The notes: generated from the letters alone by a model not told the origin. A stretch of 64,000 nt of DNA from JAXMHB01 sp046346965 (GCA_046346965.1 JAXMHB010000001.1:372001-436000); one strand, 5' to 3'; shown: positions 1 to 8,237, counted from the first letter of the stretch. Translations and numbers: made by a program.

Positions 1-1
1 C

Positions 2-379
2 CGCCGCGGCTTCACGCCGGAGTTCCGCAATCGACTAGACGCCGTTATCCAGTTCACCGCGCTGGATCGGGCGACCATCCTGCGAGTGGTGGACAAGTTC
101 TTGATCGAGCTGGAATCGCAGTTGGCCGACAAGCACGTCACGCTGACCGTGGACGAGAGTGCACGCGGCTGGCTGGCGGAGAAGGGCTTCGACCCGCAGA
201 TGGGCGCGCGCCCGATGGCGCGGGTGATCCAGGAGCACATCAAGCGCAAGCTGGCCGACGAACTGCTGTTCGGTGCGCTGGTCGGCGGCGGTCGCGTGCA
301 GGTGCGCGCGGGCGGCGATGGGCTGCTGGTGGAAGCGGAAGCGGCGGCGGCTGAACACACCGACGCAGCGGTCGTCTGA
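2..379 (+). CDS. clpA: ATP-dependent Clp protease ATP-binding subunit ClpA, C-terminal part
   Basis: Only the 3' end of the gene is in the window; the frame is open from base 2 to the TGA at 377-379. ClpA is the AAA+ unfoldase that feeds substrates to ClpP in the cytoplasm. The visible 125 residues are the end of the second AAA+ module: FTPEFRNRLD near the window edge, then the small alpha-helical subdomain with the GARPMARVIQ sensor-2 stretch and the LADELLFGAL helix. The tail is short and Ala/Glu-rich. It converges with infA, an arrangement familiar from Xanthomonadales, where clpS normally lies upstream of clpA. The start cannot be seen. Confidence 0.95.
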   Translation, partial: RRGFTPEFRNRLDAVIQFTALDRATILRVVDKFLIELESQLADKHVTLTVDESARGWLAEKGFDPQMGARPMARVIQEHIKRKLADELLFGALVGGGRVQVRAGGDGLLVEAEAAAAEHTDAAVV

Positions 380-388
380 CCGCAAGGC

Positions 389-412
389 GGGGCAGGGATC
401 TCACCCTGCCCT
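389..412. terminator. Convergent hairpin between clpA and infA
   Basis: An 8-bp perfect stem (gggcaggg / ccctgccc) with a six-base loop lies in the 41-base gap between the converging clpA and infA genes. There is no T-tract on either strand, so it is at best a weak bidirectional terminator. Confidence 0.45.
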
Positions 413-420
413 GCCGGCAC

Positions 421-639
421 TCACTTCTGGCGGAAAGTGATGCGACCCTTGCTCAGGTCGTACGGCGTCATCTCCACCTTGACCTTGTCACCGGTGAGGA
501 TGCGGATGTAATTCTTGCGCATGCGACCGGAGATATGGGCGGTGATGACGTGCCCATTTTCGAGCTGCACGCGAAACATGGTGTTGGGCAAGGTCTCGAG
601 GACCGTGCCTTCCATTTCAATATGATCTTCTTTGGACAT
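421..639 (-). CDS. infA: Translation initiation factor IF-1
   Basis: A 72-residue S1/OB-fold protein beginning MSKEDHIEMEGTVLETLPN and ending GRITFRQK, matching IF-1 along its whole length. IF-1 binds the 30S A site during initiation together with IF-2 and IF-3. The frame is open further upstream to about 870, but that extension is low-complexity GC-rich sequence with no resemblance to IF-1. The ATG at 639 gives the family's usual length. The gene stands alone and converges with clpA. Confidence 0.97.
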   Translation of the reverse strand: MSKEDHIEMEGTVLETLPNTMFRVQLENGHVITAHISGRMRKNYIRILTGDKVKVEMTPYDLSKGRITFRQK

Positions 640-1001
640 CGGGTGCTTTGTAAAGGCCTGACAGGCGCAAGGTCGCGCATTCTGCCCGAAGCACCGCCAC
701 ACTGCTAGGGACTGCCCGGAATCCATGTCAGCCGGCCGTGCGCTCCGCGCGGCGGCGGGCAACGCTGACGGCTCCCGCGCAGCCTCGGGCGAAAGCCCGG
801 CGCGCGCGGGGAGGCGGACGCCGAGGACTGCGTTTCCGCCGCCCGCCCATCGTTCAGCGGCATTTCGCACGGTCTACGTCTTTGGTCGGGTCTTTAACCC
901 GTCGTTGACGGCGCCTTAGCCGAATCCTAATGCCTGCCTAAGACGCGCTTAAGCCCACCTGCCTAACTTGGCCACAGGTTTTCTGGTCAAGGACTTAGAG
1001 C
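640..1001. promoter_or_regulatory. Divergent intergenic region with candidate promoter for the 1002-5206 operon
   Basis: No gene is seen in this 362-base gap. The left two thirds are GC-rich. The right end is less GC-rich and holds an inverted repeat (cgggt-N5-acccg, 887-901), then TTGACG at 905-910 and CCTAAT at 926-931. These are plausible -35 and -10 boxes with a short 15-base spacer. The motif TGCCTAA occurs just after. The leftward infA promoter must also lie here but was not located. The promoter call is weak. Confidence 0.35.
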
Positions 1002-1628
1002 ATGGATGGAGACAGGCGCTGGTGCTCAGGCACGATGCTCCGCCCGGCAGTGGTCCCGATGAAGGTCCCCGGACTGCTGCTGGTACCGCCGCAACACCCG
1101 CGGCGCGCGGAGGTCGAACAGTTCATCGCCAACCGCTATCGCGAGGTCTACGGCGCCGACGTGCGGCAGTTCATGCCCCTGCTGTTCGCACTGCTGACAG
1201 CCGATCAGCAGATCTGTGCAGCGGCCGGCCTCCGCCGCGGCAGCGATGGCCCCTTGTTCATCGAGCAGTATCTGGATGCACCGGCCGAGACAGTGCTGGC
1301 GCAGACCTTCGGCAGCCCGGTGCAACGACGGCAGCTGGCCGAGATCGGCCATCTGAGCGGCCTCGGCCAGGGCAATGGTCGCCGGCTGTTCCCCTTGCTG
1401 GCGCAGTGGCTGGAGGGCGAGGGCATCCATTGGGCCCTGTTTGCGGCGACGGCGCCGTTGCGCCAGATGTTCCACCGCATGCAAGTACGTCCGCAGCCCT
1501 TGGCGCCGGCACGCCCCGAGCGCCTGGGTGAGGCGGCGCGCCAGTGGGGCAGCTATTACGAGACCGATCCCTGGGTGGTCGGGGGTCCGCTGTCGCTTGG
1601 TGCGCGTTTGCTGGACGGTGATCGATGA
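1002..1628 (+). CDS. Thermostable hemolysin family protein (putative acyltransferase fold)
   Basis: A 208-residue protein resembling the family named after Vibrio thermostable hemolysin (delta-VPH). The name is historical. From family knowledge I believe this domain belongs with the GNAT/N-acyltransferase-like folds, and the stretch around EIGHLSGLGQGNGRRLFPLL resembles acyl-homoserine-lactone-synthase-type acyltransferases. No signal peptide or membrane segment is seen. The ATG at 1002 has AAGGA about eight bases upstream; internal ATGs at codons 12 and 20 are alternatives. It is the first gene of a coupled five-gene operon, and the next gene starts inside its stop codon (ATGA). The context, with acyl ligase, oxidase and SDR, suggests acyl-chain transfer rather than haemolysis. 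The substrate is unknown. Confidence 0.75.
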   Translation: MDGDRRWCSGTMLRPAVVPMKVPGLLLVPPQHPRRAEVEQFIANRYREVYGADVRQFMPLLFALLTADQQICAAAGLRRGSDGPLFIEQYLDAPAETVLAQTFGSPVQRRQLAEIGHLSGLGQGNGRRLFPLLAQWLEGEGIHWALFAATAPLRQMFHRMQVRPQPLAPARPERLGEAARQWGSYYETDPWVVGGPLSLGARLLDGDR

Positions 1629-3064
1629 GCCTGCTCGACCATCTGCGCGGCTACGCCCGGCAGCGGCCGCAGGCGTTGGCCCTGCAGGATGCGCAAGGCG
1701 CGCTGACTCGCGGTGGACTCTGGTCGGCCGTACAGCGTCTGGCCGGGCAACTGCTGGCGACCGGAATCACGCGCTACTCCAGTCAGCTCGACAATGGCAT
1801 CGATGCGGTGGTGCTCGATCTGGCGCTGCGCACCATTGGCGCCGTGCATTTGCCGCTCCCCGGTTTCTTCACCCCCGCGCAGCGCCTGCATGCGCAGCGC
1901 GATGCCGGGATCGAAGCGCACATCACGCTCGGGGGCGGCGCCATCGCGCTGAGCGAGCGTTGGACGCTGGATCGCCTGGAGGCGGCGCCGGTGCTGCTGC
2001 CGGCGGCGACCGCCTTGATCACCTACACCAGCGGCAGCACCGGCCAGCCCAAGGGCGTCTGCCTGTCGGCCGAGCACCTGGACCGCGTGGCGATGTCCAT
2101 CGTCGATGCGCTGGCGGGGCAGACGCCGCAGCGCCATCTGTGTCTGCTGCCCCTCTCGATCCTGCTGGAGCAAGTCGCCGGCGTGTACGCCGCCTTGCTG
2201 GCAGACGCGCCGGTGCTGCTGCCGCCGCTGGCGGCGACTGGTTTGCGCGGCGCTGCGCAGTTGGACGCGGTGCAGTTGGCGGCCTGCATCGACCAACAGC
2301 GGCCGGAGAGCGTCATCCTGGTGCCGCAGATGCTGCAGGCCTGGTTGGCCGCCGCCGCGGCAGGTGCCCGGGTACCCGACAGTCTGCGCCTGATCGCCGT
2401 GGGCGGCGCCCGCGTCGCGCCGAGTTTGTTGGACGCGGCGGCCCGTCATGGCCTGCCGGTGTGCGAAGGCTACGGACTGAGCGAGTTGGGGTCGGTGGTT
2501 TGCCTCAATCGACCGGGGCGGACGCGCCCGGGCAGCGTCGGGCCGGCTCTGCCGCATGCGCGCGTTAGCGTGGCTGCCGATGGTGAGTTGCTGATCGACG
2601 CGCCGCAGTTTCTGGGCTACGTCGGCGCTGCGCGGCCGCCAGCAGGGCCCTACGCCAGCGGCGACCTCGGCAGCATCGACGACGACGGCTATGTGCGCAT
2701 CGCCGGTCGCAAACGCAATGTCTTCATCACGGCCTTTGGCCGCAATGTCTCGCCGGAGTGGGTGGAGAGCGAACTCACCCAGCACCCGCTGATTGCGCAG
2801 GCGGTGGTGCAGGGCGAGGCACGCGAGCGCAACTGCGCAGTGCTGGTGCTCCGGCGCGCGGTCGAGCCCGCGGTGCTGCGCAGCGCGCTGGACAGCGTCA
2901 ATGCCGGCCTGCCGGATTACGCCCAGGTCCATCACTACGTGCTGGCGAGTGAAGCCTTCACCCCGGCCAACGACTTGTTGACCAGCAACGGCCGCGTGCG
3001 TCGCGAGCGGGTGCTGGCGCGCTACGCCGACCAGATCGATACCCAGTATCAGGCCATCGCCTGA
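1625..3064 (+). CDS. AMP-binding acyl-adenylate/acyl-CoA ligase family protein
   Basis: A 479-residue member of the ANL superfamily, which activates carboxylic acids as acyl-adenylates. The phosphate-binding motif TYTSGSTGQPKG is near residue 137, followed by YGLSELGSVVCLN (A5) and SGDLGSIDDDGYVRIAGRKR (A7/A8). The protein is shorter than classical long-chain acyl-CoA synthetases because the N-terminal domain is trimmed. At the C-terminus the usual A10 lysine motif (NGK) reads NGRVRR, with arginine in place of lysine. That could reduce adenylation or shift the chemistry, although NGR variants do occur. Its start overlaps the preceding stop as ATGA, so translation is probably coupled. A fatty acid is the likeliest substrate (inference). 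Confidence 0.85.
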   Translation: MSLLDHLRGYARQRPQALALQDAQGALTRGGLWSAVQRLAGQLLATGITRYSSQLDNGIDAVVLDLALRTIGAVHLPLPGFFTPAQRLHAQRDAGIEAHITLGGGAIALSERWTLDRLEAAPVLLPAATALITYTSGSTGQPKGVCLSAEHLDRVAMSIVDALAGQTPQRHLCLLPLSILLEQVAGVYAALLADAPVLLPPLAATGLRGAAQLDAVQLAACIDQQRPESVILVPQMLQAWLAAAAAGARVPDSLRLIAVGGARVAPSLLDAAARHGLPVCEGYGLSELGSVVCLNRPGRTRPGSVGPALPHARVSVAADGELLIDAPQFLGYVGAARPPAGPYASGDLGSIDDDGYVRIAGRKRNVFITAFGRNVSPEWVESELTQHPLIAQAVVQGEARERNCAVLVLRRAVEPAVLRSALDSVNAGLPDYAQVHHYVLASEAFTPANDLLTSNGRVRRERVLARYADQIDTQYQAIA

Positions 3065-3073
3065 AGGAGATTT

Positions 3074-3745
3074 ATGCGCTTTTTCGATGAGCTGCAGGCC
3101 GCGACGGCCGCCGAGCGTACCCGGCTGCAGACGCTGCCGATCATTCGCGACGCGCTCGCCGGACGCGTCAGCGGCGCCGAGTACCAGGCTTTCTTGACCC
3201 AGGCCTACCACCATGTGAAGCACACGGTGCCCTTGCTGATGGCCTGTGGCGCACGCCTGCCAGAGCGCCTGGGCTGGCTGCGTGGCGCGGTGGCCGAATA
3301 CATCGAGGAGGAGATCGGCCACGATGAGTGGATTCTCGACGACCTGGCCACCTGTGGCGCCGATCGCGAGGCGGTGCGCCGCAGCCAGCCGGCTGCCGCC
3401 ACCGAGTTGATGATCGCCTACGCCTACGACACCATCCAACGCCGCAATCCGGTCGGCTTCTTCGGCATGGTGCTGGTGCTTGAGGGCACCAGCAAGGCGC
3501 TGGCATTGAACGCCGCCGCGGCACTGGCGCAGCACCTCGGGGTCGATCGCAAAGGTCTGCGCTATCTGAGCTCGCACGGTCAGCTGGACCAGGAACACGT
3601 CAACTTCTACGAATCGCTGATGAATCGGCTGGACGATGCGGACGACCGCGCGGCCGTGATCCACGCCGCGCGCATGTTCTATGGCTTGTACGGGGCGATC
3701 TTCGAGTCGCTGCGCCAGCCGCGCGTGCTGGCGGAGGCGGCATGA
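3074..3745 (+). CDS. TenA/heme-oxygenase-like iron-containing redox protein
   Basis: A 223-residue all-helical protein of the heme-oxygenase-like superfamily that includes TenA and non-heme diiron oxidases such as UndA. Candidate metal ligands are visible in order: the His-rich helix YHHVKHTVP (about residues 45-53), EEEIGHDEW (about 77-85), LEG in the middle helix (about 137) and HGQLDQEHVNF (about 168-178). This pattern of His/Glu/Asp on successive helices fits a mono- or diiron oxidase better than a thiaminase, because the TenA catalytic cysteine is not evident. AAGGAG sits before the ATG. The position between an acyl ligase and an SDR suggests that it oxidises or cleaves an activated acyl chain (inference). 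Confidence 0.8.
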   Translation: MRFFDELQAATAAERTRLQTLPIIRDALAGRVSGAEYQAFLTQAYHHVKHTVPLLMACGARLPERLGWLRGAVAEYIEEEIGHDEWILDDLATCGADREAVRRSQPAAATELMIAYAYDTIQRRNPVGFFGMVLVLEGTSKALALNAAAALAQHLGVDRKGLRYLSSHGQLDQEHVNFYESLMNRLDDADDRAAVIHAARMFYGLYGAIFESLRQPRVLAEAA

Positions 3746-4539
3746 ACCTCGCCGGCTTGCGATTCCTGATCACCGGCGCCACCGGCGGCATCGGCGGCGC
3801 GCTGGCCCGCGCGCTGGCGGCGCGCGGCGCGCGTTTGCTGGTGCACGGCCGCGATCCGCGCAAGATGCAGGCGCTGCTGGCGACCCTGCCGGCCGATACC
3901 AGCTCGCTGCTGGCCGATCTCGGCAGCGCCGATGGCCGTGCCGCGCTGCTGGCTTTCGCCGCCGGGCCGCAGCCGGCCGACGGCGTCATCCTGAATGCCG
4001 CGGGCGGCCATTTCGGTCTGTTCGAGCAGATGAGCGATGCCGAGATCGCGCGACTGGTGGCGACCGATCTGATCGCGCCAATGGTGCTGACGCGCGCGCT
4101 GCTGCCCTTGCTGCGGGCGCGGCCGGACGGCAGCCTGACGCTGATCGGCTCCACGCTTGGGCAGATTGGACATCCGGGATTCGCTGCCTACGGCGCCGCC
4201 AAAGGTGGCTTGCGGACTTTCGCCGAAGCACTGTCGCGCGAGTTGGGCGACGACGGTCCGCGGCTGCTGTGGGTATCGCCGCGGGCCACACGCACCGGCA
4301 TGAACAGCGCCTCGGCACAGGCCATGAATGCTGAGCTGAAGGTCGCCGAGGACACGCCGGAGGCAGTGGCCGAGGCCATCGTCCGCGCGCTGGAGCGCAA
4401 TCGTCCGCGCGTCCAGATGGGCATCGCCGAAAAAGTCTTCGTGCGCGTCAACGCGGTGCTGCCGGCACTCGTGGACCGCGCCATGTCGGGCAAGCTGCCC
4501 ACCATCCGTCGTCACGCGGCTACGCCCGCGAAACCCTGA
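3742..4539 (+). CDS. Short-chain dehydrogenase/reductase (SDR)
   Basis: A 265-residue classical SDR. The dinucleotide-binding motif ITGATGGIGGALARAL is at residues 10-25, the NAAGG motif follows, and the catalytic Ser (LIGSTLG) and YGAAK motif are intact. SDRs of this type reduce or oxidise carbonyl/hydroxyl groups with NAD(P)H. The C-terminus has a basic hydrophobic helix, possibly for peripheral membrane contact. The start overlaps the preceding stop by four bases (ATGA), which makes it part of the same coupled operon. The substrate is presumably the acyl product made by the upstream enzymes. Confidence 0.9.
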   Translation: MNLAGLRFLITGATGGIGGALARALAARGARLLVHGRDPRKMQALLATLPADTSSLLADLGSADGRAALLAFAAGPQPADGVILNAAGGHFGLFEQMSDAEIARLVATDLIAPMVLTRALLPLLRARPDGSLTLIGSTLGQIGHPGFAAYGAAKGGLRTFAEALSRELGDDGPRLLWVSPRATRTGMNSASAQAMNAELKVAEDTPEAVAEAIVRALERNRPRVQMGIAEKVFVRVNAVLPALVDRAMSGKLPTIRRHAATPAKP

Positions 4540-4552
4540 TCGGAGTACGTCC

Positions 4553-5206
4553 ATGCACACCAGATTTCCACTGATTCGCTCGCTGACCCTGGCCCTGTTG
4601 CTCGCCTGCACCGGCGCGCGCGCCGATGTCACTGAAGACATCGTGCCGCTGCAGCAGAAATGGGCCGAGATCCGCTACCAAATGCCGGAGAACGAGCGCG
4701 CCAAGGCCTTCGAGGCGCTGGCCGCTGAGGCCGAGAAGGTCACTGCCGCCAATCCGGGCAAGGCCGAAGCCTTGATCTGGCAGGGCATCATCCTGTCCAC
4801 CTGGGCCGGCGCAAAAGGCGGACTCGGTGCGCTGTCGCTGTGCAAGCGCGCCAAAACCGCACTCGAACAGGCGTTGTCCATCGATCCGAACGCCCTGCAG
4901 GGCTCGGCATACACCAGCCTCGGCAGCCTGTACTACCAGGTGCCCGGCTGGCCGGTCGGCTTTGGCGATGACGACAAAGCCGAGGAAATGCTGAAACAAG
5001 CGCTGGCAATCTCGCCCGATGGCATCGACGCCAACTATTTCTACGGCGACTACCTGTACGAGCAGGAGCGCTTTGAGGAGGCCCTCAAAGTGCTGGAACA
5101 CGCCGCCGCCGCGCCGCCGCGCCCGGGACGCGAGGCCGCCGACGCCGGCCGTCAGGCCGAGATCGCCGCCAAGATCGCCGAGGTCAAGGAAGAACTGGAA
5201 GGCTGA
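4553..5206 (+). CDS. Secreted TPR-like protein
   Basis: A 217-residue protein with a clear Sec signal peptide: MHTRFPLIRSLTLALLLA, with cleavage likely after ARA or CTGARA. The mature part is helical. It contains TPR-like repeats around AKTALEQALSIDPNALQGSA and AEEMLKQALAISPDGIDANY and ends in a charged helix. It starts 13 bases after the SDR stop and is probably the last gene of the operon. A periplasmic TPR protein could scaffold or monitor the product of the pathway; no specific function is recognised. After it, 5207-5377 carries no gene. Confidence 0.75.
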   Translation: MHTRFPLIRSLTLALLLACTGARADVTEDIVPLQQKWAEIRYQMPENERAKAFEALAAEAEKVTAANPGKAEALIWQGIILSTWAGAKGGLGALSLCKRAKTALEQALSIDPNALQGSAYTSLGSLYYQVPGWPVGFGDDDKAEEMLKQALAISPDGIDANYFYGDYLYEQERFEEALKVLEHAAAAPPRPGREAADAGRQAEIAAKIAEVKEELEG

Positions 5207-5377
5207 GTGACAAGCTGAGCGCGCCACGATCTTGGACCGTGATCGGATCTGAGCGTGAAGGAGGGCGCCGGTCCGCTGGCGCCTCGCGTGATTCGCCGCG
5301 TCAGCCACGGCGGCGCCGCGCGAGCGACGCCCTCCAGGGCGGGGCGAAGGCGGCTTCAAGGAGGCCGCCCGCGCAGC

Positions 5378-5408
5378 TTGCGTGCAGACAACCCGCTGCA
5401 GGCATAAT
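5378..5408 (+). promoter_or_regulatory. Candidate tRNA-Ser promoter
   Basis: TTGCGT at 5378-5383 and CATAAT at 5403-5408 are separated by 19 bases. They are followed by a GC-only discriminator (cggcgcgcgcccg), typical of stringently controlled stable-RNA promoters. The tRNA begins 43 bases downstream. The spacing is longer than ideal. Confidence 0.4.
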
Positions 5409-5451
5409 CGGCGCGCGCCCGTCACCTCAAGGTCGGCGGCGCGGGCGCGTT

Positions 5452-5541
5452 GGAGGGATGGCAGAGCGGTTGAATGCACCGGTCTTGAAAACCGGCAGCC
5501 ACGCAAGTGGCTCGTGGGTTCGAATCCCACTCCCTCCGCCA
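5452..5541 (+). tRNA. tRNA-Ser (anticodon UGA)
   Basis: A 90-base class II tRNA. The acceptor stem GGAGGGA pairs with TCCCTCC, followed by discriminator G and encoded CCA. The anticodon stem is CCGGT/ACCGG with loop CTTGAAA, giving anticodon TGA. The variable arm is long (gccacgcaagtggc) and the T-arm is GTGGG-TTCGAAT-CCCAC. It reads UCN serine codons. Confidence 0.97.
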
Positions 5542-5580
5542 CGCAATCGTCCCAAATTGTTGAATTTGTTGCGTTTTTCT
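5541..5580 (+). terminator. Rho-independent terminator after tRNA-Ser
   Basis: ACGCAA (5541-5546) pairs with TTGCGT (5569-5574), and an inner stem CAAATT/AATTTG closes a GTTG loop. A run of five Ts follows. It lies directly at the 3' end of the tRNA and ahead of the converging GGDEF gene. Confidence 0.65.
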
Positions 5581-5635
5581 CTCGCGGCGCTCGTCCGTGT
5601 GCCTCGCGCCGCCCTTCGAGGGCGGCCGCCAGCGA

Positions 5636-7237
5636 TCAATGCACGGGGTCGCCCACTGCCTGAGGCGCGCTCGCTGACCCTTCATCATGAAAGCGCACGC
5701 AATTGCGCCCGGCCTGTTTCGCCTGGTACATGGCGGCGTCGGCGCGGTCGAGCAGGGCGTCGTCGGGCTCGCCGAGTCCGTTGAAGATCACTACGCCGAG
5801 CGTGGCCGAACAGTGGTGTTCCACGGTCTGGGGCTGGCTGTCGTGTTCGACGGACAGCACATAAGGTTCGGCAAGGACGGCGAGCAGTTTCTGGGCGAAT
5901 TGCTCGGCTTGGCGGTGCGCGGCATCGGTCTGTTCGCTGAGTTGGGTGAGCAGGACCACGAACTCGTCGCCGCCGAAGCGGGCGGCGGTGTCGGCGCCGC
6001 GGATGTGATGCAGCAGGCGCTGGGCCACCTCGATCAGCAGCAGGTCGCCCACTGCGTGGCCATGCTGGTCATTCAAGGGCTTGAAGTTGTCGAGATCGAT
6101 GAACACCAGGGCGCCGTGTTTGCCATTACGGTGGTAGGCGGCGCGCGCCATCTTCAGGTGGTCCATCAACAGGCGGCGATTGGGCAGATGGGTGAGGGTA
6201 TCGTGGTAGGCCAGATCCCGGATCTGCTGTTCACTCTCGCGCCGTTCAGTGATGTCGACGATGAAGTTCAGCGTGCTTGCCCGGCCGTGCCATTCGAAGC
6301 GCACGCCGCTGACCTCTACCCAACGCCAGCCTTGATGGCGGGTCTGCATGCGCACTGCATAGGTGAGGCCCTCGCCCAAACCGGCGATGCGTTTTGCATG
6401 ATTGGCGCGCGCCGTCATCTGGTCGTCCGGATGGACAAATTCCAGGAAGGGTCGGTCGATCAATTCCGACTCGCGATAACCCAGCAGTTCCAGTGTACGC
6501 GGGTTGACGAAGCGCAGCTTCGCGTCTTGCAGCACACAGATGCCGATGGTGGCGGAGTCGATCAGTTTTCGGTAGCGGATTTCGCTCTCGCCCAGCGCTT
6601 GCGCATAACGCTCCTGAATCATCGTCAGCGCGCCGACCGCCAGCAGCAGCGTGCTCGATAGCGAGGCAATGTAGGTCGTTACCACCAACGGCGTGGGATC
6701 GGTGAATTGCACCGAGGTATCGAGGCCGGTGGTCATCGCTACCCAGCGATAGACCATCGAGGCAGCGAACACCAGCGCGGAAAAGCCGATGATGTACTGG
6801 CCGCGACCTACCGTCTGCTGTCGATAGCGCGCCACCAACGCGTAGAGATGCAGGCTCTGCACCAGCCAAATCGTGCCGCCGAACAGCACGCGGCCGCGAT
6901 AGTCGTGCAGCAACAGTGCAAAGCCGACCGTGATGATGCCTAGCGGCACCCACAGCAGCCAGGGCGGGAAGCGCTGATGGTGGAAGCGATACAGGCCGGC
7001 CACATACAGCGACAGCGACACCGTGATGCAGGCGTTGGCCACCAGAATCGACAGCCAGTCGCTGATCTGGCCGCGCAGACTCAGCAGCACGTACGCCGCC
7101 ACCTGAAAGGCGAGCGCCAGTGACCAGGTGCGCAGGTCGGGCAGTCGGCGCGCGGCAATGACGAATAACGAGACGGCCATGATCGTCGAGGCGATCAGGA
7201 TCATCACGAACATCGTGGGGATATGCAGATTCACCAT
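5636..7237 (-). CDS. Membrane diguanylate cyclase with PAS sensor domain
   Basis: A protein of about 533 residues. The N-terminal 200 residues form six or more hydrophobic helices (beginning IPTMFVMILIASTIMAVSLF). A PAS domain follows at roughly 230-345 (RYRKLIDSATIGICVLQDAK and onward), then a GGDEF domain at about 365-525. The active-site motif RFGGDEFVVLL is intact, and an RGAD sequence five residues upstream fits the RxxD inhibitory I-site. It should synthesise cyclic-di-GMP in response to a membrane or PAS signal, with product feedback. I start it at MVNLHIPTMF; an in-frame ATG 36 bases upstream (7273) has no better ribosome site. It is a single-gene unit converging with tRNA-Ser. Confidence 0.9.
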   Translation of the reverse strand: MVNLHIPTMFVMILIASTIMAVSLFVIAARRLPDLRTWSLALAFQVAAYVLLSLRGQISDWLSILVANACITVSLSLYVAGLYRFHHQRFPPWLLWVPLGIITVGFALLLHDYRGRVLFGGTIWLVQSLHLYALVARYRQQTVGRGQYIIGFSALVFAASMVYRWVAMTTGLDTSVQFTDPTPLVVTTYIASLSSTLLLAVGALTMIQERYAQALGESEIRYRKLIDSATIGICVLQDAKLRFVNPRTLELLGYRESELIDRPFLEFVHPDDQMTARANHAKRIAGLGEGLTYAVRMQTRHQGWRWVEVSGVRFEWHGRASTLNFIVDITERRESEQQIRDLAYHDTLTHLPNRRLLMDHLKMARAAYHRNGKHGALVFIDLDNFKPLNDQHGHAVGDLLLIEVAQRLLHHIRGADTAARFGGDEFVVLLTQLSEQTDAAHRQAEQFAQKLLAVLAEPYVLSVEHDSQPQTVEHHCSATLGVVIFNGLGEPDDALLDRADAAMYQAKQAGRNCVRFHDEGSASAPQAVGDPVH

Positions 7238-7325
7238 CGCCGCCCCGGACCTCAGGCCTCCCACAGTATCCATCGCCGAATGCGCGCGCCAGATGGGCGT
7301 CAGTGTTTGCCGCCTCGGGCGCGCT

Positions 7326-7353
7326 CTTTAGGCATAAAACTTTGTACCTAAAG
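7326..7353. promoter_or_regulatory. AT-rich inverted repeat upstream of the GGDEF gene
   Basis: CTTTAGG (7326-7332) and CCTAAAG (7347-7353) are perfect inverted arms around a 14-base AT-rich centre. The overlapping palindrome AAAGGCCTTT (7350-7359) adjoins it. The patch is conspicuously AT-rich in GC-rich surroundings and lies in the 199-base gap between the DUF429 stop and the cyclase start, where the cyclase promoter or operator is expected. Confidence 0.35.
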
Positions 7354-7436
7354 GCCTTTTTCGTCGTGTCGCAGCGACCAAGCGGGAATTGCGGATGGGC
7401 GCCGGCCGGCATCCTGGTCGGCATCAGGGCGGGGGC

Positions 7437-8237
7437 TCAATCGTCCGCGCTGCCCGGCTGGCGCAGCCAGATCCAGCCTTCGCGCGCGGCTTGGTCACGA
7501 TCCGCTGGCGCGGGTGCGCTGCATTTGCCTTGCAGAAAATCGCGTGCCGCCACCAGGCACAGGATGGCGTCCAGCACATCGGCTTCGCGCGCGGTCCGGC
7601 GCTGCACCGCGTCCGGCAGACTGCCCAGCAATCCCGCGCTGACCAATGTCTGGAGGATCTGCGCGCGCGCGCCGGACTCGTTTGTTTTCTTGTACGAGCA
7701 GCCGCCCAGGCGGTGCACGACCAACGTCGCGCCGGGATAGACCTCGATGGTGGCGGCGCCCTGGAACGCCGGTGACCACGCCAGCGGCAGCGGCAGCTCG
7801 GTGGCGGCGCGCAATTCCTGGAGCACGATCAGCGCTTCCATCGCTGCGCGGGCGATGCGATCGGCCCCGATCTCCAGCGGAATCTTGACCTTGCGCACCG
7901 CACGATCGGTGAGGCGCCGAAAGCACCGGTCTTTGCTCAAGCCAGCCGGTGGCGGCAGCCCGGCCGCATGCCCGAGCAATAGCTGGCGCAGTCCATCCGG
8001 CCAGCCGAGCGGTGCGTCGATGGCGACCAGCACCCGCTCGCCACCCGCGATGAAGGGTGCAATCGTGGCCTCGATCACATTCGCGCCATCGTCCAGCAGC
8101 CCCGCCTCTTCGACGCGCACACACGCCCCGTCTGCGCTCAGATGGCCCAGCGCATAGCCGAACTTCGAGCGCTGCGAGGCGGCGTCGAGGCCGATCAGCC
8201 GGACGGATTCCGTGGTCGGCGTTTTTCTGCCTGGCAT
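7437..8237 (-). CDS. DUF429 family protein (predicted RNase H-like fold)
   Basis: A 266-residue protein of the DUF429 family. The N-terminal LIGLDAASQRSKFGYAL and VLVAIDAPLGWPDG each carry an acidic residue of the RNase H-like fold that has been predicted for this family. DRCFRRLTDRAVRKVK and IEVYPGATL are further family hallmarks, and the C-terminal segment READVLDAILCLVAA supplies another acidic pair. No experimentally established function is known to me. It starts three bases after the metallopeptidase stop on the same strand and may be the last gene of the restriction-modification operon. That link is by position only. Confidence 0.8.
   Translation of the reverse strand: MPGRKTPTTESVRLIGLDAASQRSKFGYALGHLSADGACVRVEEAGLLDDGANVIEATIAPFIAGGERVLVAIDAPLGWPDGLRQLLLGHAAGLPPPAGLSKDRCFRRLTDRAVRKVKIPLEIGADRIARAAMEALIVLQELRAATELPLPLAWSPAFQGAATIEVYPGATLVVHRLGGCSYKKTNESGARAQILQTLVSAGLLGSLPDAVQRRTAREADVLDAILCLVAARDFLQGKCSAPAPADRDQAAREGWIWLRQPGSADD

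Noticed and set aside
640..870. N-terminal extension of infA to 149 residues
   Set aside because: The extra 77 residues are GC-driven low complexity, and IF-1 is 72 residues in the family.
1556..3664. A 702-codon minus-strand frame under the acyl ligase operon
   Set aside because: An antisense artefact; it overlaps two genes with clear family motifs.
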